DNA of 58,134 nucleotides from JBDNBY01 sp039767595 (lineage in GTDB: Bacteria > Pseudomonadota > Alphaproteobacteria > Rhodobacterales > Rhodobacteraceae): positions 1 through 58,134 of the forward strand of contig JBDNBY010000080.1 in assembly GCA_039767595.1 (NCBI GenBank), given 5' to 3'. The notes under the pieces are model-generated. The model ran no database searches. It was not told where the DNA came from and worked only from the letters and a program-made list of their open reading frames with translations. Shown here in pieces: positions 25,781-34,721 of the stretch (the first letter of the stretch is position 1; every line of letters starts with the position of its first letter). The position numbers and the translations under genes were made by a program.

Positions 25781-27807
25781 AGGCTCTCTCCTGTTTCGAC
25801 CAACGCATCAACGGCCACAGCCCGCGTTGGCGTGCACATCAGCGGGTTCACTTCCAAACTATGCCACTGATCTAAATGATCCCCCATCGCGCGCACGAGT
25901 GCAAGGATAGACGACGTTACGATCCCCAGATCCACAGCAGGCGCACCGCGAAATCCACGAAACAGCGGCGCCATGTTCAACGACAGGAGCGCAGTTTCAA
26001 TTTCGTCCTGTGTTGTGGGCAACAAAAGCTGCGCGGTGTCTTGCAAAATTTCGGTCATCACGCCCCCAGCCCCAAGGGTCAGAACATAGCCATGCGCCGG
26101 ATCGCAGGTGATCCCGACAATCACCTCAGCCACGGCATCGCTGACCATCTCTTCGATCAAGTAGGCATCGACCTGCATTTGGTTCGCTGCAGCCGGAATA
26201 TCTTCTGCCCTCAGCCCAAGGCGCACCAATCCAGCCTCTGATTTATGCGCCGCGCCCATCCCCTTGAGGACAAGAGGCGCGCGCAAAACCTGCGCCGCAG
26301 CAGCAAGGTCGTCACCGCGGGTGGCACGGCGCGCCTCGGGCACATCAACGCCATAGTCTTTGAGCACGGATTTAGCGGCATATTCATCCAGAACCGCCTG
26401 AGCGGCCAACGCGCGCGGCGGCCACAGTCGCCTTGAGTGCGGCGCTTGCCTCTGCCCCATGGCCGCAATCGCCTCAAGGGCAAGGCTCATGTCAACTAAG
26501 GGGATCAGCCCTTGATCCAAAATGCGGCGCGCCGCCGCCTCATGCATCGTATCCCCCATAGAGGCGAGGATCGCGATCGGCCGGCCCGAGCGCGCCTGCG
26601 CCCGCGCACAGGCGGATATGACAATCTCCCACGCCGCCCCGTCGCAGCGATCTGGCCTTGGGAAATCAAGAACCACCACGCCCAGCGCGACATCGCCTTG
26701 TAGCATCGCCGTAAAGGTTTGTGCGATTTTATCTTCATCGCCCCAAATATATGTGTGATAATCAAGCGGATTGGCCAAGGCGACCTTTGGCCCCAATGCC
26801 GTTGCTAAATCCTGCGCCTGCGCGCGATTGAGCGGCGGATACACTACACCGGCCGCCATGCCCAAATCGGCCATTAATGAAGCCTCTCCACCAGAACACG
26901 ACAAGGACGCAATCTGCGCAGAGGGCAAATACCCAGCGACATGGGCAATCTTCAATGCCTCCAACAGGGATGACAGGCTGCGCACCTGCGCAAACCCAAG
27001 GCGCCGCAGCAATGCTTGCGCCCCCGCATGCGAGCCCGCCAGCGAAGCCGTGTGCGATACAGTGGCCACTTGTGCCTGCTCTGAGGCGCCCACTTTAAGC
27101 GCGACAATCGGTTTGCCCATCGCCTCGGCCTGCTTCGCGAGATCTTGGAACCCCTCGAGGTGGCTGATCCCTTCTATGTGCAGTCCAATCGCGGTGATCC
27201 GCGGATCCGACAGCAACGCCTGTGCCAGCTGCGGGATGTCCACGACCGCCTGATTGCCCACCGTGGCCAGCATCGCAATCGGCAATCCTCGGGACTGCAT
27301 CGACAGATTGATCGCCATATTCGAGGATTGCGTTATGATCGCCACGCCGCGATCCACAGGCTCAGCGCCATGTTGATCAGGCCACACCGCCACACGGTCA
27401 AGCGCATTGACAAACCCATAGCAATTGGGCCCCAAAAACGGCATATCGCCTGCCGCCGCCACGAGAGCGGCCTGCAGATCGTCGCCATCCTCTAATTCTG
27501 CGCGCGCCTCTTTGAACCCCGAGGCAAAGAAGACTGCACCGCCTGCGCCCATATCGGCGAGCTGTGCGGCAATCGTCACACTGGCCGAGCGATTAACCCC
27601 AACAAACACTGCATCGGGCGCGATCGGCAGATCCATCACCGACAACACGGCGCGTAGACCAGAAATCTCAACCTTGGTCGGATGAACAACGAACACCTCG
27701 CCGCCGAACCCGATCTTGCGGCATTCTTCAATTATATTGGCGCACCATACGCCGCCGCCAATGACGGCCAAGGATTTTGGGCGCAACAGGCGATCCAGCC
27801 GTCCCAT
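25777..27807 (-). CDS. Acyl-CoA synthetase, NDP (ADP)-forming type
   Basis: 676 residues from the ATG at 27807, 1 nt after the previous stop, with a G-rich site upstream; the frame stays open 53 codons more but inside the acyl-CoA dehydrogenase gene. N-terminal CoA-binding domain ('PKSLAVIGGGVWCANI'), succinyl-CoA-synthetase-like flavodoxin domain with phospho-His segment 'VSHTASLAGSHAG' (about 260), and C-terminal ATP-grasp ('APLVLKGMGAAHKSEAGLV', 'SLEVNPLMC'). It would make a CoA thioester reversibly with ATP to ADP. In this operon gamma-butyrobetaine or carnitine is the probable acid; related proteins with acyltransferase or peptide roles exist. Confidence 0.85.
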   Translation of the reverse strand: MGRLDRLLRPKSLAVIGGGVWCANIIEECRKIGFGGEVFVVHPTKVEISGLRAVLSVMDLPIAPDAVFVGVNRSASVTIAAQLADMGAGGAVFFASGFKEARAELEDGDDLQAALVAAAGDMPFLGPNCYGFVNALDRVAVWPDQHGAEPVDRGVAIITQSSNMAINLSMQSRGLPIAMLATVGNQAVVDIPQLAQALLSDPRITAIGLHIEGISHLEGFQDLAKQAEAMGKPIVALKVGASEQAQVATVSHTASLAGSHAGAQALLRRLGFAQVRSLSSLLEALKIAHVAGYLPSAQIASLSCSGGEASLMADLGMAAGVVYPPLNRAQAQDLATALGPKVALANPLDYHTYIWGDEDKIAQTFTAMLQGDVALGVVVLDFPRPDRCDGAAWEIVISACARAQARSGRPIAILASMGDTMHEAAARRILDQGLIPLVDMSLALEAIAAMGQRQAPHSRRLWPPRALAAQAVLDEYAAKSVLKDYGVDVPEARRATRGDDLAAAAQVLRAPLVLKGMGAAHKSEAGLVRLGLRAEDIPAAANQMQVDAYLIEEMVSDAVAEVIVGITCDPAHGYVLTLGAGGVMTEILQDTAQLLLPTTQDEIETALLSLNMAPLFRGFRGAPAVDLGIVTSSILALVRAMGDHLDQWHSLEVNPLMCTPTRAVAVDALVETGESL

Positions 27808-27808
27808 C

Positions 27809-28969
27809 TTAGGCCCCCAGAGGGCGGAATACATCACGGCTGATGATGTGACGTTGAATTTCCGAAGTGCCATCCCAGATCCGCTCGACCCGCGCATCAC
27901 GCCAGAACCGCTCGATTGGGAAATCCGCCATGAGGCCCATACCGCCATAGATTTGCAACGTCGCATCGGTCACACGCGCCAGCATTTCCGAGGCATAAAG
28001 CTTGGCGCTCGCGATCTCTCGATTGGCCGGCATGCCTTGATCCAATCGCCACGCACCATTGAGCGTGAGCAAATCCGCCGCATCAATTTCAGTGATCATA
28101 TCGGCGATTTGAAAACTGATGCCTTGGAATTTGGCAATCTGCTGGCCGAACTGTTTACGCTCCGCCGCATAGTTCACCGCATAGTCATAACAGCGCCGCG
28201 CCCGCCCGACACTAAAGGCCGCAACCGTCAGACGCGTTGCATAGAGCCACTCATTCATCACATCAAAACCGCCATTTACTTGCCCCAACACTTGGGCATC
28301 AGGCAGCCGGCATTGATCAAAATACAAAATGTAGTTTTTATACCCTTTGTGCGAGACAGATTGATATCCCTCGCGCACTTCGAACCCCGGCGTTCCACGA
28401 TCGACTAAAAAGCATGTGATCCGCTTTTTCGGGCCTTTGGGTGTGTCATCAACACCAGTTGCGACGAATACAATAAAGAAATCAGCATGCTCGGCACCCG
28501 AGATAAAATGCTTGGATCCATGCAGCACCCAATCGCCGCCATCGCGCGTGGCGGTGCATTTCATCCCGCGCACATCGGATCCGGCGTCGGGCTCGGTCAT
28601 GGCCAATGCATCCATTTTCTCGCCGCGCACGGCAGGCAAAAGATACCGCTCTTTTTGATCCCCCTCGCAGGCCATCAAAATATTTTGCGGACGGCCAAAG
28701 AAATGGGTCAGCGCCATTGAGCCGCGGCCCAGCTCGCGCTCAACCAATGTAAAATCCATATGGCTCAATCCCGCGCCGCCCACAGATTCGGGAAAGTTAC
28801 AGGCATAAAAGCCCATATCGATGACCTTTTGCTTGATCTCTTGGCCAAGCTCGATGGGCACATGCCCCGTGCGCTCGACCATATCTTCATGCGGATAAAT
28901 TTCATTCTCAACAAAGGATCGAACGGTCGAAACGATCATCTCTTGCTCTGAGCTTAAGCCAAAATCCAT
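27809..28969 (-). CDS. Acyl-CoA dehydrogenase, probable gamma-butyrobetainyl-CoA dehydrogenase
   Basis: 386 residues, standard length. FAD-binding segments 'ALAMTEPDAGSDVRGMKC' and 'HGSKHFISGAEHADFF', and C-terminal 'LQIYGGMGLMADFPIERFWRDAR' with 'IWDGTSEIQRHIISRD'. It should introduce a 2,3-double bond into an acyl-CoA and pass electrons to ETF. First gene of the leftward operon, next to the carnitine genes, so gamma-butyrobetainyl-CoA to crotonobetainyl-CoA is the natural proposal. GAGGG lies 5 nt before the ATG. Divergent from the AraC-type regulator with a 72-nt gap. Confidence 0.87.
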   Translation of the reverse strand: MDFGLSSEQEMIVSTVRSFVENEIYPHEDMVERTGHVPIELGQEIKQKVIDMGFYACNFPESVGGAGLSHMDFTLVERELGRGSMALTHFFGRPQNILMACEGDQKERYLLPAVRGEKMDALAMTEPDAGSDVRGMKCTATRDGGDWVLHGSKHFISGAEHADFFIVFVATGVDDTPKGPKKRITCFLVDRGTPGFEVREGYQSVSHKGYKNYILYFDQCRLPDAQVLGQVNGGFDVMNEWLYATRLTVAAFSVGRARRCYDYAVNYAAERKQFGQQIAKFQGISFQIADMITEIDAADLLTLNGAWRLDQGMPANREIASAKLYASEMLARVTDATLQIYGGMGLMADFPIERFWRDARVERIWDGTSEIQRHIISRDVFRPLGA

Positions 28970-29019
28970 GACACCCTCACTTGATTTTGCTTAGGCTGCG
29001 CGATAATTGCAATGAACAC

Positions 29020-29055
29020 CATGCAAAGTTGACCCAAAACCATGCAGAATTTGAC
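29020..29055. promoter_or_regulatory. 21-bp-spaced direct repeat, candidate AraC-family operator
   Basis: CATGCAAAGTTGAC (29020-29033) and CATGCAGAATTTGAC (29041-29055) start 21 bases apart, two helical turns, as in AraC-type tandem half-sites. The second copy contains the ATG of the regulator gene, so binding there could repress the regulator while activating the divergent carnitine operon. Confidence 0.55.
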
Positions 29056-29989
29056 AAATTTTTCGACCCGCTACCGCGTGGGTGTTTTACTCTTTGATGA
29101 GTTTTCGAACCTATGCCTAGCAAATACAATCGAGCCGTTGCGCGCCGTGAACCGGATCTTGGGGCAAGAGATCTATGACTGGCAGTTCCTCTCAATGGAT
29201 GGGGCGGCGCTACGGTCCTCAAGCGGGCTACCTGTCCAGCCTGACGCCGCGCTGCGCGATCACGAGGGCGGCGATATGCTGGTTTTAATGCCGTCATATG
29301 GGTACAAAAACCTTGTGACACCCGATCTGTGTAAAACGTTACGGGCCCGCTGCGCGCTCTATGCGCATATTTTGGCGCTCGACATGGGCGCATGGCTGGT
29401 GGCTGCGGCTGGCTTGCCGGCCACACAGTTGACAGTGCATTGGGACGCCTTTGATGAATTGGCCGAGCAGTTTCCACAGATCAACGTCACGCCTGAGCGG
29501 TATGTCATCGATGGAAAATGGATCAGCTCAGGGGGCGCTATGACCACGCTTGAATTGATGCTTGAGTGGATCACACGCCGCCATGGGGCCAAACTCGCAA
29601 TCGAAGTTGCATCGCTGTTTATGCACGGCGAGCGGGATCCGCATTTGGATCCGCATCAGCGCACACCGCGCGATCGCCTTGTCTATGCGGCCACAGCCAA
29701 AATGCGCCGTGCGCTTGAGGAGCCCCTCCAGATCCCGCAATTGGCCAAGTCCCTTGGCACAACTCAGCGTAAATTAGAGACGCAATTTCAAGCAGTTCTT
29801 GGCGCCACGCCGCATCAGATTTACACAAGCATGCGCATGCATGAGGCCCGCCGCCTTGTGGCCACCACACAGCTGAGCATCAGTGAAATCGCAGGGCGCT
29901 GTGGCTACCTAGATCCGACCGCCCTCACCCGTAGGTTTCGCCAAGAATTCGGTCAATCCCCACAAGAGCTGCGCCGTCAACTCCCTTAA
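29042..29989 (+). CDS. GlxA/CdhR-type AraC-family transcriptional regulator
   Basis: 315 residues. An N-terminal GATase1/DJ-1-like domain ('YRVGVLLFDEFSNLCLANTI' start, about 10-190) is joined to a C-terminal AraC DNA-binding domain with two helix-turn-helix motifs ('IPQLAKSLGTTQRKLETQF' and 'ISEIAGRCGYLDPTALTRRF'). This is the architecture of CdhR and GbdR, which control carnitine and glycine betaine catabolism in Pseudomonas. It is divergent from the operon, so it is the probable activator. No good ribosome-binding site precedes the ATG, which lies in an operator-like repeat. Confidence 0.88.
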   Translation: MQNLTNFSTRYRVGVLLFDEFSNLCLANTIEPLRAVNRILGQEIYDWQFLSMDGAALRSSSGLPVQPDAALRDHEGGDMLVLMPSYGYKNLVTPDLCKTLRARCALYAHILALDMGAWLVAAAGLPATQLTVHWDAFDELAEQFPQINVTPERYVIDGKWISSGGAMTTLELMLEWITRRHGAKLAIEVASLFMHGERDPHLDPHQRTPRDRLVYAATAKMRRALEEPLQIPQLAKSLGTTQRKLETQFQAVLGATPHQIYTSMRMHEARRLVATTQLSISEIAGRCGYLDPTALTRRFRQEFGQSPQELRRQLP

Positions 29990-31032
29990 TCCACGGGCTG
30001 CGGATCTTGTAAAATCGACGCTTCCCACGAGGTCAGGAATTTATTGCGTTTGTATTGATCCAAATAAACCAACAAACTTGGCCCCAAACGAATGCGGTTG
30101 ATCGGCACGTCTTGCGTGCCGTCTTGGGCGGTGGTTTGAAAGCTTTGGCCAAAAATCGGACGCTCTGACATGGCGCGCTGGATCAACGTGTCAATAAACT
30201 TGCCGGCATCTTTGGGGTTTTGCGCCGCACTCGGGATAAAGGCTGTGCGCAGCATCACCGTCTCAAAATCTGTGGGCCGCAAAATGACAAAGGCCTCGGC
30301 ATCGCGGCGCGCGGCCGCATAACTGCCGAGCACATTATACGCAACGAGCGCGCTGCCTTGGGCGACGGCATCAATCATATCAGATGAACAGCAGGACAAT
30401 TTCGCCTTCGCCTGCCCCATCACTTCGGTCAAGCGCCAATAGGCCTCTGAGCTGCGGGCATCTTGCGTGGCAAACAAATAGCCCAGCCCCGATTGGCGCA
30501 AATCATACGTAATCACGCGGCCGGCAAAATCATCTGGGTGCGCGCGCATCACGGCGATCAATTCTTGGCGCGAGCGGGGCACAGCGCGCGCTTCAAAATA
30601 TGAGCGTGACAGCACAATCGCCGCCGGCTCTTGGGTAAAAGCAAACAAATGATCGCGCCACGTGGCCCACGATGGCAACGCCCCTGTGGCCACAGATTGA
30701 TAGGACTGTGCATAGCCGTCATTGACGAGCTTCATCTGCAAATCCATCGCACTGGAAATCGCAACATCAAAGGCCGCGCCTTGTTCAATCGCCCGCTTGA
30801 CCTGCGACGAGCTGGCGACTGTATACTCAATCCCAAGGTTTGGATGCTGCGTCATAAACTCTGTGATCACGGGCGCAAAGAGATCGATATCAACCGTTGA
30901 AATCACCGCAATGCGCGCGGATGCATCCGCAGGACCAAATCGCTCAAACGCCTCAATCTCGAACGCCGCACCGCGCAGTGCGCTCAGTGCCACGCCCAAA
31001 ATCAAACAGGCGGAAAATGCAAAGTGACGCAT
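29986..31032 (-). CDS. Periplasmic substrate-binding protein linked to the TctD/TctE system
   Basis: 348 residues with a signal peptide (MRHFAFSACLILGVALSALRGAA). The mature part looks like a type-2 periplasmic binding protein of the ABC/iron family ('ARIAVISTVDIDLFAPVI', 'IEYTVASSSQVKRAIEQGAA'). The gene overlaps the histidine kinase by 31 nt, and no ABC permease or ATPase is nearby, so it is more likely an accessory sensor for the kinase than a transporter part. A Cys-Cys pair ('LSCCSSDM') is present. Stop codon overlaps that of the convergent regulator gene in a TTAA. Confidence 0.8.
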   Translation of the reverse strand: MRHFAFSACLILGVALSALRGAAFEIEAFERFGPADASARIAVISTVDIDLFAPVITEFMTQHPNLGIEYTVASSSQVKRAIEQGAAFDVAISSAMDLQMKLVNDGYAQSYQSVATGALPSWATWRDHLFAFTQEPAAIVLSRSYFEARAVPRSRQELIAVMRAHPDDFAGRVITYDLRQSGLGYLFATQDARSSEAYWRLTEVMGQAKAKLSCCSSDMIDAVAQGSALVAYNVLGSYAAARRDAEAFVILRPTDFETVMLRTAFIPSAAQNPKDAGKFIDTLIQRAMSERPIFGQSFQTTAQDGTQDVPINRIRLGPSLLVYLDQYKRNKFLTSWEASILQDPQPVD

Positions 31033-32378
31033 GCGCCCGCTCCTTTTTTATTGTCCAAGCTCAGACGCCCCCCATGGGCGATCATCACCTCTTGGACAAT
31101 CGTGAGCCCCAAACCAGAGCCGATCACCCCCTCACTGCCGCGCCCGCGTGCAAAACGGTCGATCATTTGGGATTGCTCGGCGCTGTCGAACCCCGCGCCA
31201 TAATCTACAACGTTCACCCGTGCCCCTTGGTCGGTTTCCCGTACGCTGAGGTGAACATCCGTCTCAATAGGGGCGTATTTGATTGCGTTATCCAGCACAT
31301 TGCTCAGGGCATTATGCAGCAAAATCGCATCTGCGCGCACGATCACCGGCCCCGTCGTAAAGACAGTGATTTGAATATCGCGTAACATTGCCACAGGTTC
31401 CAACCGCTCCACCACATCATGAACAAGATGCGTTAGATCAAGATCTTGTTGAGCCAAATGATCGGTCCGCAAGCTGACCATCGCATGATCCAAGATTTGC
31501 CCTGCTGCGCGGCTGCTTTGATCAATCGCGCGGATCATATGCCTTAGGCGCTGTTTGTTTTCGTCTTTGGACACATGGCGCAAGGCCACCTCGGCTTGGG
31601 ATCGTACGGTGGCCAAAGGGGTGCGGATGCGATGGGCGGCCTCTGTGATGAAATCTTCTGACCGCTGAAGCGAGCGTGTCAATCGCCCCATAAATCCATT
31701 AAGCGCATGCACCAATGGCACCATTTCGCGCGGCACAGGCGCGCCCACAGGGCGCAGATCCGTCGGCCCACGCCGCGCCACCGAAGCCGTCAGGCGATTG
31801 ATCGGCTCAACCGCCAGTGCCGACACGCCATACCCCAAAGCACCCAGCAAAATCGCCATCATCACCCCCACCATCCCCGCGCGCAACGACATGCGCCGCA
31901 GCAATGCCGCCTGTGCCGTCCGCGTTTGGGCAACGATAACGGTGATCACATGCGAAGTTGCGCCAATCACGACCGTGCGCGAGACCGTGCCAACCCGCGT
32001 CTCTTCGCCGCGATACGGCACTGTGACAAAGCGCGCGGCGGCTTGCGCCGGCGCGGGGCGGGGTAAATCGTCGTAGCCGGTGATAAACTGGTCGTCTTGA
32101 AGCACGGCATAAAAGACGCGCTCATCGCTGATCGTGCCGAGCATTGTAAAGGCAGAGACAGGAATATCGATATCGATCTGACCCTCTCGCCCGCGGATAT
32201 TCTCCAAAATGGCAGTGGCCGAAGCGGCGATAATTTCGTCTTGGCTTTCTTCGATGACTGTCGCGGAAAATTCACGCAACAACATAAAAATCACAAGGCT
32301 CAGTCCAAATGTCCCAAGCAACAAAACCGCCAATAGACGATACAGGATGGATCCCTTTTGATGGACTGCAGGGGTCAT
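31002..32378 (-). CDS. tctE: Sensor histidine kinase, TctE-like
   Basis: 458 residues from the ATG at 32378, which overlaps the response-regulator stop (ATGA). An N-terminal membrane helix (about 12-35), a periplasmic 2CSK_N-type domain (about 36-165), a second helix (about 170-190), HAMP, then dimerisation/phosphoacceptor 'ITEAAHRIRTPLATVRSQ' and the ATPase with 'LSNVLDNAIKYAP', 'VVDYGAGF' and 'GSGLGLTIVQEV'. The likely ligand is the carboxylate taken up by the adjacent TctCBA transporter, possibly with help from the periplasmic protein encoded downstream. Confidence 0.87.
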   Translation of the reverse strand: MTPAVHQKGSILYRLLAVLLLGTFGLSLVIFMLLREFSATVIEESQDEIIAASATAILENIRGREGQIDIDIPVSAFTMLGTISDERVFYAVLQDDQFITGYDDLPRPAPAQAAARFVTVPYRGEETRVGTVSRTVVIGATSHVITVIVAQTRTAQAALLRRMSLRAGMVGVMMAILLGALGYGVSALAVEPINRLTASVARRGPTDLRPVGAPVPREMVPLVHALNGFMGRLTRSLQRSEDFITEAAHRIRTPLATVRSQAEVALRHVSKDENKQRLRHMIRAIDQSSRAAGQILDHAMVSLRTDHLAQQDLDLTHLVHDVVERLEPVAMLRDIQITVFTTGPVIVRADAILLHNALSNVLDNAIKYAPIETDVHLSVRETDQGARVNVVDYGAGFDSAEQSQMIDRFARGRGSEGVIGSGLGLTIVQEVMIAHGGRLSLDNKKGAGACVTLHFPPV

Positions 32379-33040
32379 GTGCACACCAATTTATAGCCAA
32401 GACCGCGTTCGGTTTTGATGTGCACCCCAGTGCCCTCTAGATGCTTGCGCAAGCGGCCAACATACACTTCGATCGCGTTTTCGGTGACTTCGGTGTCTAG
32501 GGAAAACAACCTATCCACTAAATGAGATTTTGAAAAAATCTGTTGAGGGGCGGCCGCAAAGACTTCGAACAAACGCAACTCGCGATTGCGCAACTGCACG
32601 CGGCGCGCGTCAGATGTCAGCGTGCCTGCCACGGGGTCAAAGGCGACATCCGACAAAGTGATGACATTTTGAGCCGCCCCTCCGATTCGGCGCACAACAG
32701 CACGGCAGCGCGCGTTCAGCTCGGTAAAGTCAAAAGGTTTGGTTAAATAATCATCCGCCCCCAGATCAAGCAAAGACACGCGATCAGAGACCTCTGAGCG
32801 CGCCGTTAAAACGATCACTGGCGTTTTTTGTGACGTTGCCCGCAAAGAGGCTAACACGTCACGCCCATCGCCATCAGGCAGCATTACATCCAGCAAGATC
32901 AGGTCATACGACTCTGTTTTTAAATATGAAAACGCGTCAGACACACTGGCCGCATGATCCACACCATGCCCATCAAGCGATAGATGCTCTTTGACCGCTT
33001 GGGCCAAATCGAGATGATCTTCGACGAGTAGAAATCGCAT
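32375..33040 (-). CDS. tctD: OmpR-family response regulator, TctD-like
   Basis: 221 residues. Receiver domain with acidic 'EDHLDLAQA', phospho-acceptor Asp in 'LILLDVMLPDGDGRD' (about 51) and Lys in 'LTKPFDFTEL'; winged-helix DNA-binding domain in the last 95 residues with 'VTENAIEVYVGRLRKHLEG'. Partner of the following kinase. Divergent from tctC; direct repeats before tctC are likely binding sites. Confidence 0.9.
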   Translation of the reverse strand: MRFLLVEDHLDLAQAVKEHLSLDGHGVDHAASVSDAFSYLKTESYDLILLDVMLPDGDGRDVLASLRATSQKTPVIVLTARSEVSDRVSLLDLGADDYLTKPFDFTELNARCRAVVRRIGGAAQNVITLSDVAFDPVAGTLTSDARRVQLRNRELRLFEVFAAAPQQIFSKSHLVDRLFSLDTEVTENAIEVYVGRLRKHLEGTGVHIKTERGLGYKLVCT

Positions 33041-33100
33041 GTACAGTCCCTCGCATGCTCACACCACGCTTTACCACACTTAGGGCGTATAACCTTGTAG

Positions 33101-33120
33101 TGTCAGGTTCTTGTCAGGTT
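33101..33120. promoter_or_regulatory. Tandem repeat TGTCAGGTT, candidate response-regulator site
   Basis: Two identical nonamers TGTCAGGTT start at 33101 and 33112, an 11-base period typical for head-to-tail binding of OmpR-family dimers. They lie 60 bases from the tctC start and between tctD and tctC, so may control both. Confidence 0.55.
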
Positions 33121-33178
33121 TCACCCGCACCAACATCGCGCAAGTGGCAAGAAATGTCACCGTCAAAGGGAGGATACT

Positions 33179-34162
33179 ATGACGAAATTTTCAATGGGCC
33201 GACGCGCCCTACTCGCTGCAACAGTGGCCGTCAGCATGGCCGGATCGGCCTTTGCCGGTGGACATCAAGTTGTCGAGAGCATTCACTTTATCATTCCAGG
33301 TGGCGCCGGTGGCGGCTGGGATGGCACAGCACGCGGCACAGGCGAAGCGCTGACGGGCGCGGGCCTTGTTGGCAGCGCCTCGTATGAGAACATGTCAGGC
33401 GGCGGCGGCGGCAAGGCGATCGGCTATCTGATCGAAAACGCAGAGAGCAATCATGGCTCTTTGATGGTCAACTCGACACCGATTGTCATTCGCTCGCTCA
33501 CAGGCGTGTTCCCGCACAACTTCCGTGATCTGACACTTGTGGCCGGCACGATTGGTGATTACGCGGCAATGGTCGTGGGCAAAGACAGCCCAATCAACTC
33601 CATGACAGATTTGGTTGCAGCCTACCAAGCGGACCCACGCGGCACCGCGATTGGCGGCGGCTCGGTCCCGGGCGGCATGGATCACCTCGTTGCGGCGATG
33701 GCGATGCAAGCGGCAGGCGAAGATCCAACAGCTGTGAAATACATCCCCTATGATGCAGGCGGCAAAGCCATGGCGGCGTTGCTCTCGGGCGAAATCCAAG
33801 CTCTGTCCACAGGTTTCTCCGAAGCGGTCGCTTTGGCAGAGGCGGGCGAAGTGAAGATTATCGGCGTCACAGCTGACGACCGTGTGCCTGCCTATGCAGA
33901 CGCGCCAACGATGAAAGAGCAAGGCATCGACACAAGCTTTGTCAACTGGCGCGGGTTCTTTGCGGCCCCTGGTCTGCCTGCGGACAAACTTGCGGCCTAT
34001 CAAGACGCGATTGCCAAAATGTATGACACCCCAGAGTGGGAAGCCGTGCGCGCGCGCAACGGTTGGGTCAACATTCACAACTCTGGCGACGATTTTGCAG
34101 CCTTCTTGGAAAACCAAGAAAAAGTCATCGCTGATTTGATGAAGCAGTTGGGCTTTCTCTAA
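33179..34162 (+). CDS. tctC: Tripartite tricarboxylate transporter substrate-binding protein
   Basis: 327 residues. Signal peptide MTKFSMGRRALLAATVAVSMAGSAFA, then the TctC/Bug-type two-lobe fold ('IHFIIPGGAGGGWDGTARGT', the first ligand loop; 'VPGGMDHLVAAM'). It captures a carboxylate in the periplasm and passes it to TctA/B. GGGAGG lies 7 nt before the ATG. First gene of a transporter operon running to the citryl-CoA-lyase-like gene. Confidence 0.92.
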   Translation: MTKFSMGRRALLAATVAVSMAGSAFAGGHQVVESIHFIIPGGAGGGWDGTARGTGEALTGAGLVGSASYENMSGGGGGKAIGYLIENAESNHGSLMVNSTPIVIRSLTGVFPHNFRDLTLVAGTIGDYAAMVVGKDSPINSMTDLVAAYQADPRGTAIGGGSVPGGMDHLVAAMAMQAAGEDPTAVKYIPYDAGGKAMAALLSGEIQALSTGFSEAVALAEAGEVKIIGVTADDRVPAYADAPTMKEQGIDTSFVNWRGFFAAPGLPADKLAAYQDAIAKMYDTPEWEAVRARNGWVNIHNSGDDFAAFLENQEKVIADLMKQLGFL

Positions 34163-34228
34163 GTCATAACACTGATGGCGCGTCCGGCACAGGTGTTGGG
34201 CGCGTCTCATTTTTTTAAGGATATGACC

Positions 34229-34720
34229 ATGGCGCTTGATCGGTGGATAGCATTGGCTATCCTGTCAATCTCATTGATTTATGGCTACACGGCGTTTTTT
34301 ACGATGGATGCGCTGCTACCGCCCTTCATGAAATTTAATCCAGTTTGGCCCAGCACCTTTCCCAAAGTACTCTCTGTGTTGGCTGTTGTGACGTCTTTAG
34401 TGATCGTTTTGGGCATTGAAAAGGCCCCGCCAAGCGACAAAACGCCCGACATCGATTACCGCCGCCTAGGAGAGTATCATCTGATCCCAGCGCTGGCGCT
34501 CTTGGCGATGATGGTGGCCTATGCATTGTTGCTGCGTCCCTTGGGGTTTTTGGCCTCAACATTTCTATTTCTCTCACTCTCATCGCTGATCCTAGGGGAG
34601 CGGCGCTATGTGATTATTGTTCTGGCCAGTTCGATTGCCGCGGGCGGCATTTGGTATTTGGTCGAACAGGTTTTGGGCATTTTCTTGCGCCCTTGGCCCC
34701 TATTTATCGTTGGAGGCTGA
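34229..34720 (+). CDS. tctB: Tripartite tricarboxylate transporter small subunit
   Basis: 163 residues from the ATG at 34229, which has AAGGA 7 nt upstream; an ATG six bases earlier is too close to this site. Four hydrophobic segments, the TctB layout, ending 'FLRPWPLFIVGG'. It pairs with TctA in the inner membrane. TctA begins 1 nt after its stop. Confidence 0.88.
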   Translation: MALDRWIALAILSISLIYGYTAFFTMDALLPPFMKFNPVWPSTFPKVLSVLAVVTSLVIVLGIEKAPPSDKTPDIDYRRLGEYHLIPALALLAMMVAYALLLRPLGFLASTFLFLSLSSLILGERRYVIIVLASSIAAGGIWYLVEQVLGIFLRPWPLFIVGG

Positions 34721-34721
34721 C

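Noticed and set aside
25777..27966. Longer start for the ADP-forming synthetase at 27966
   Set aside because: The extra 53 codons overlap the acyl-CoA dehydrogenase C-terminus and look like a shadow; the ATG at 27807 directly follows its stop.
34162..34229. Possible attenuator between tctC and tctB (repeated GGCGCGTC and a T-run)
   Set aside because: The copies are direct rather than inverted repeats and no stable stem before the T-run could be drawn.
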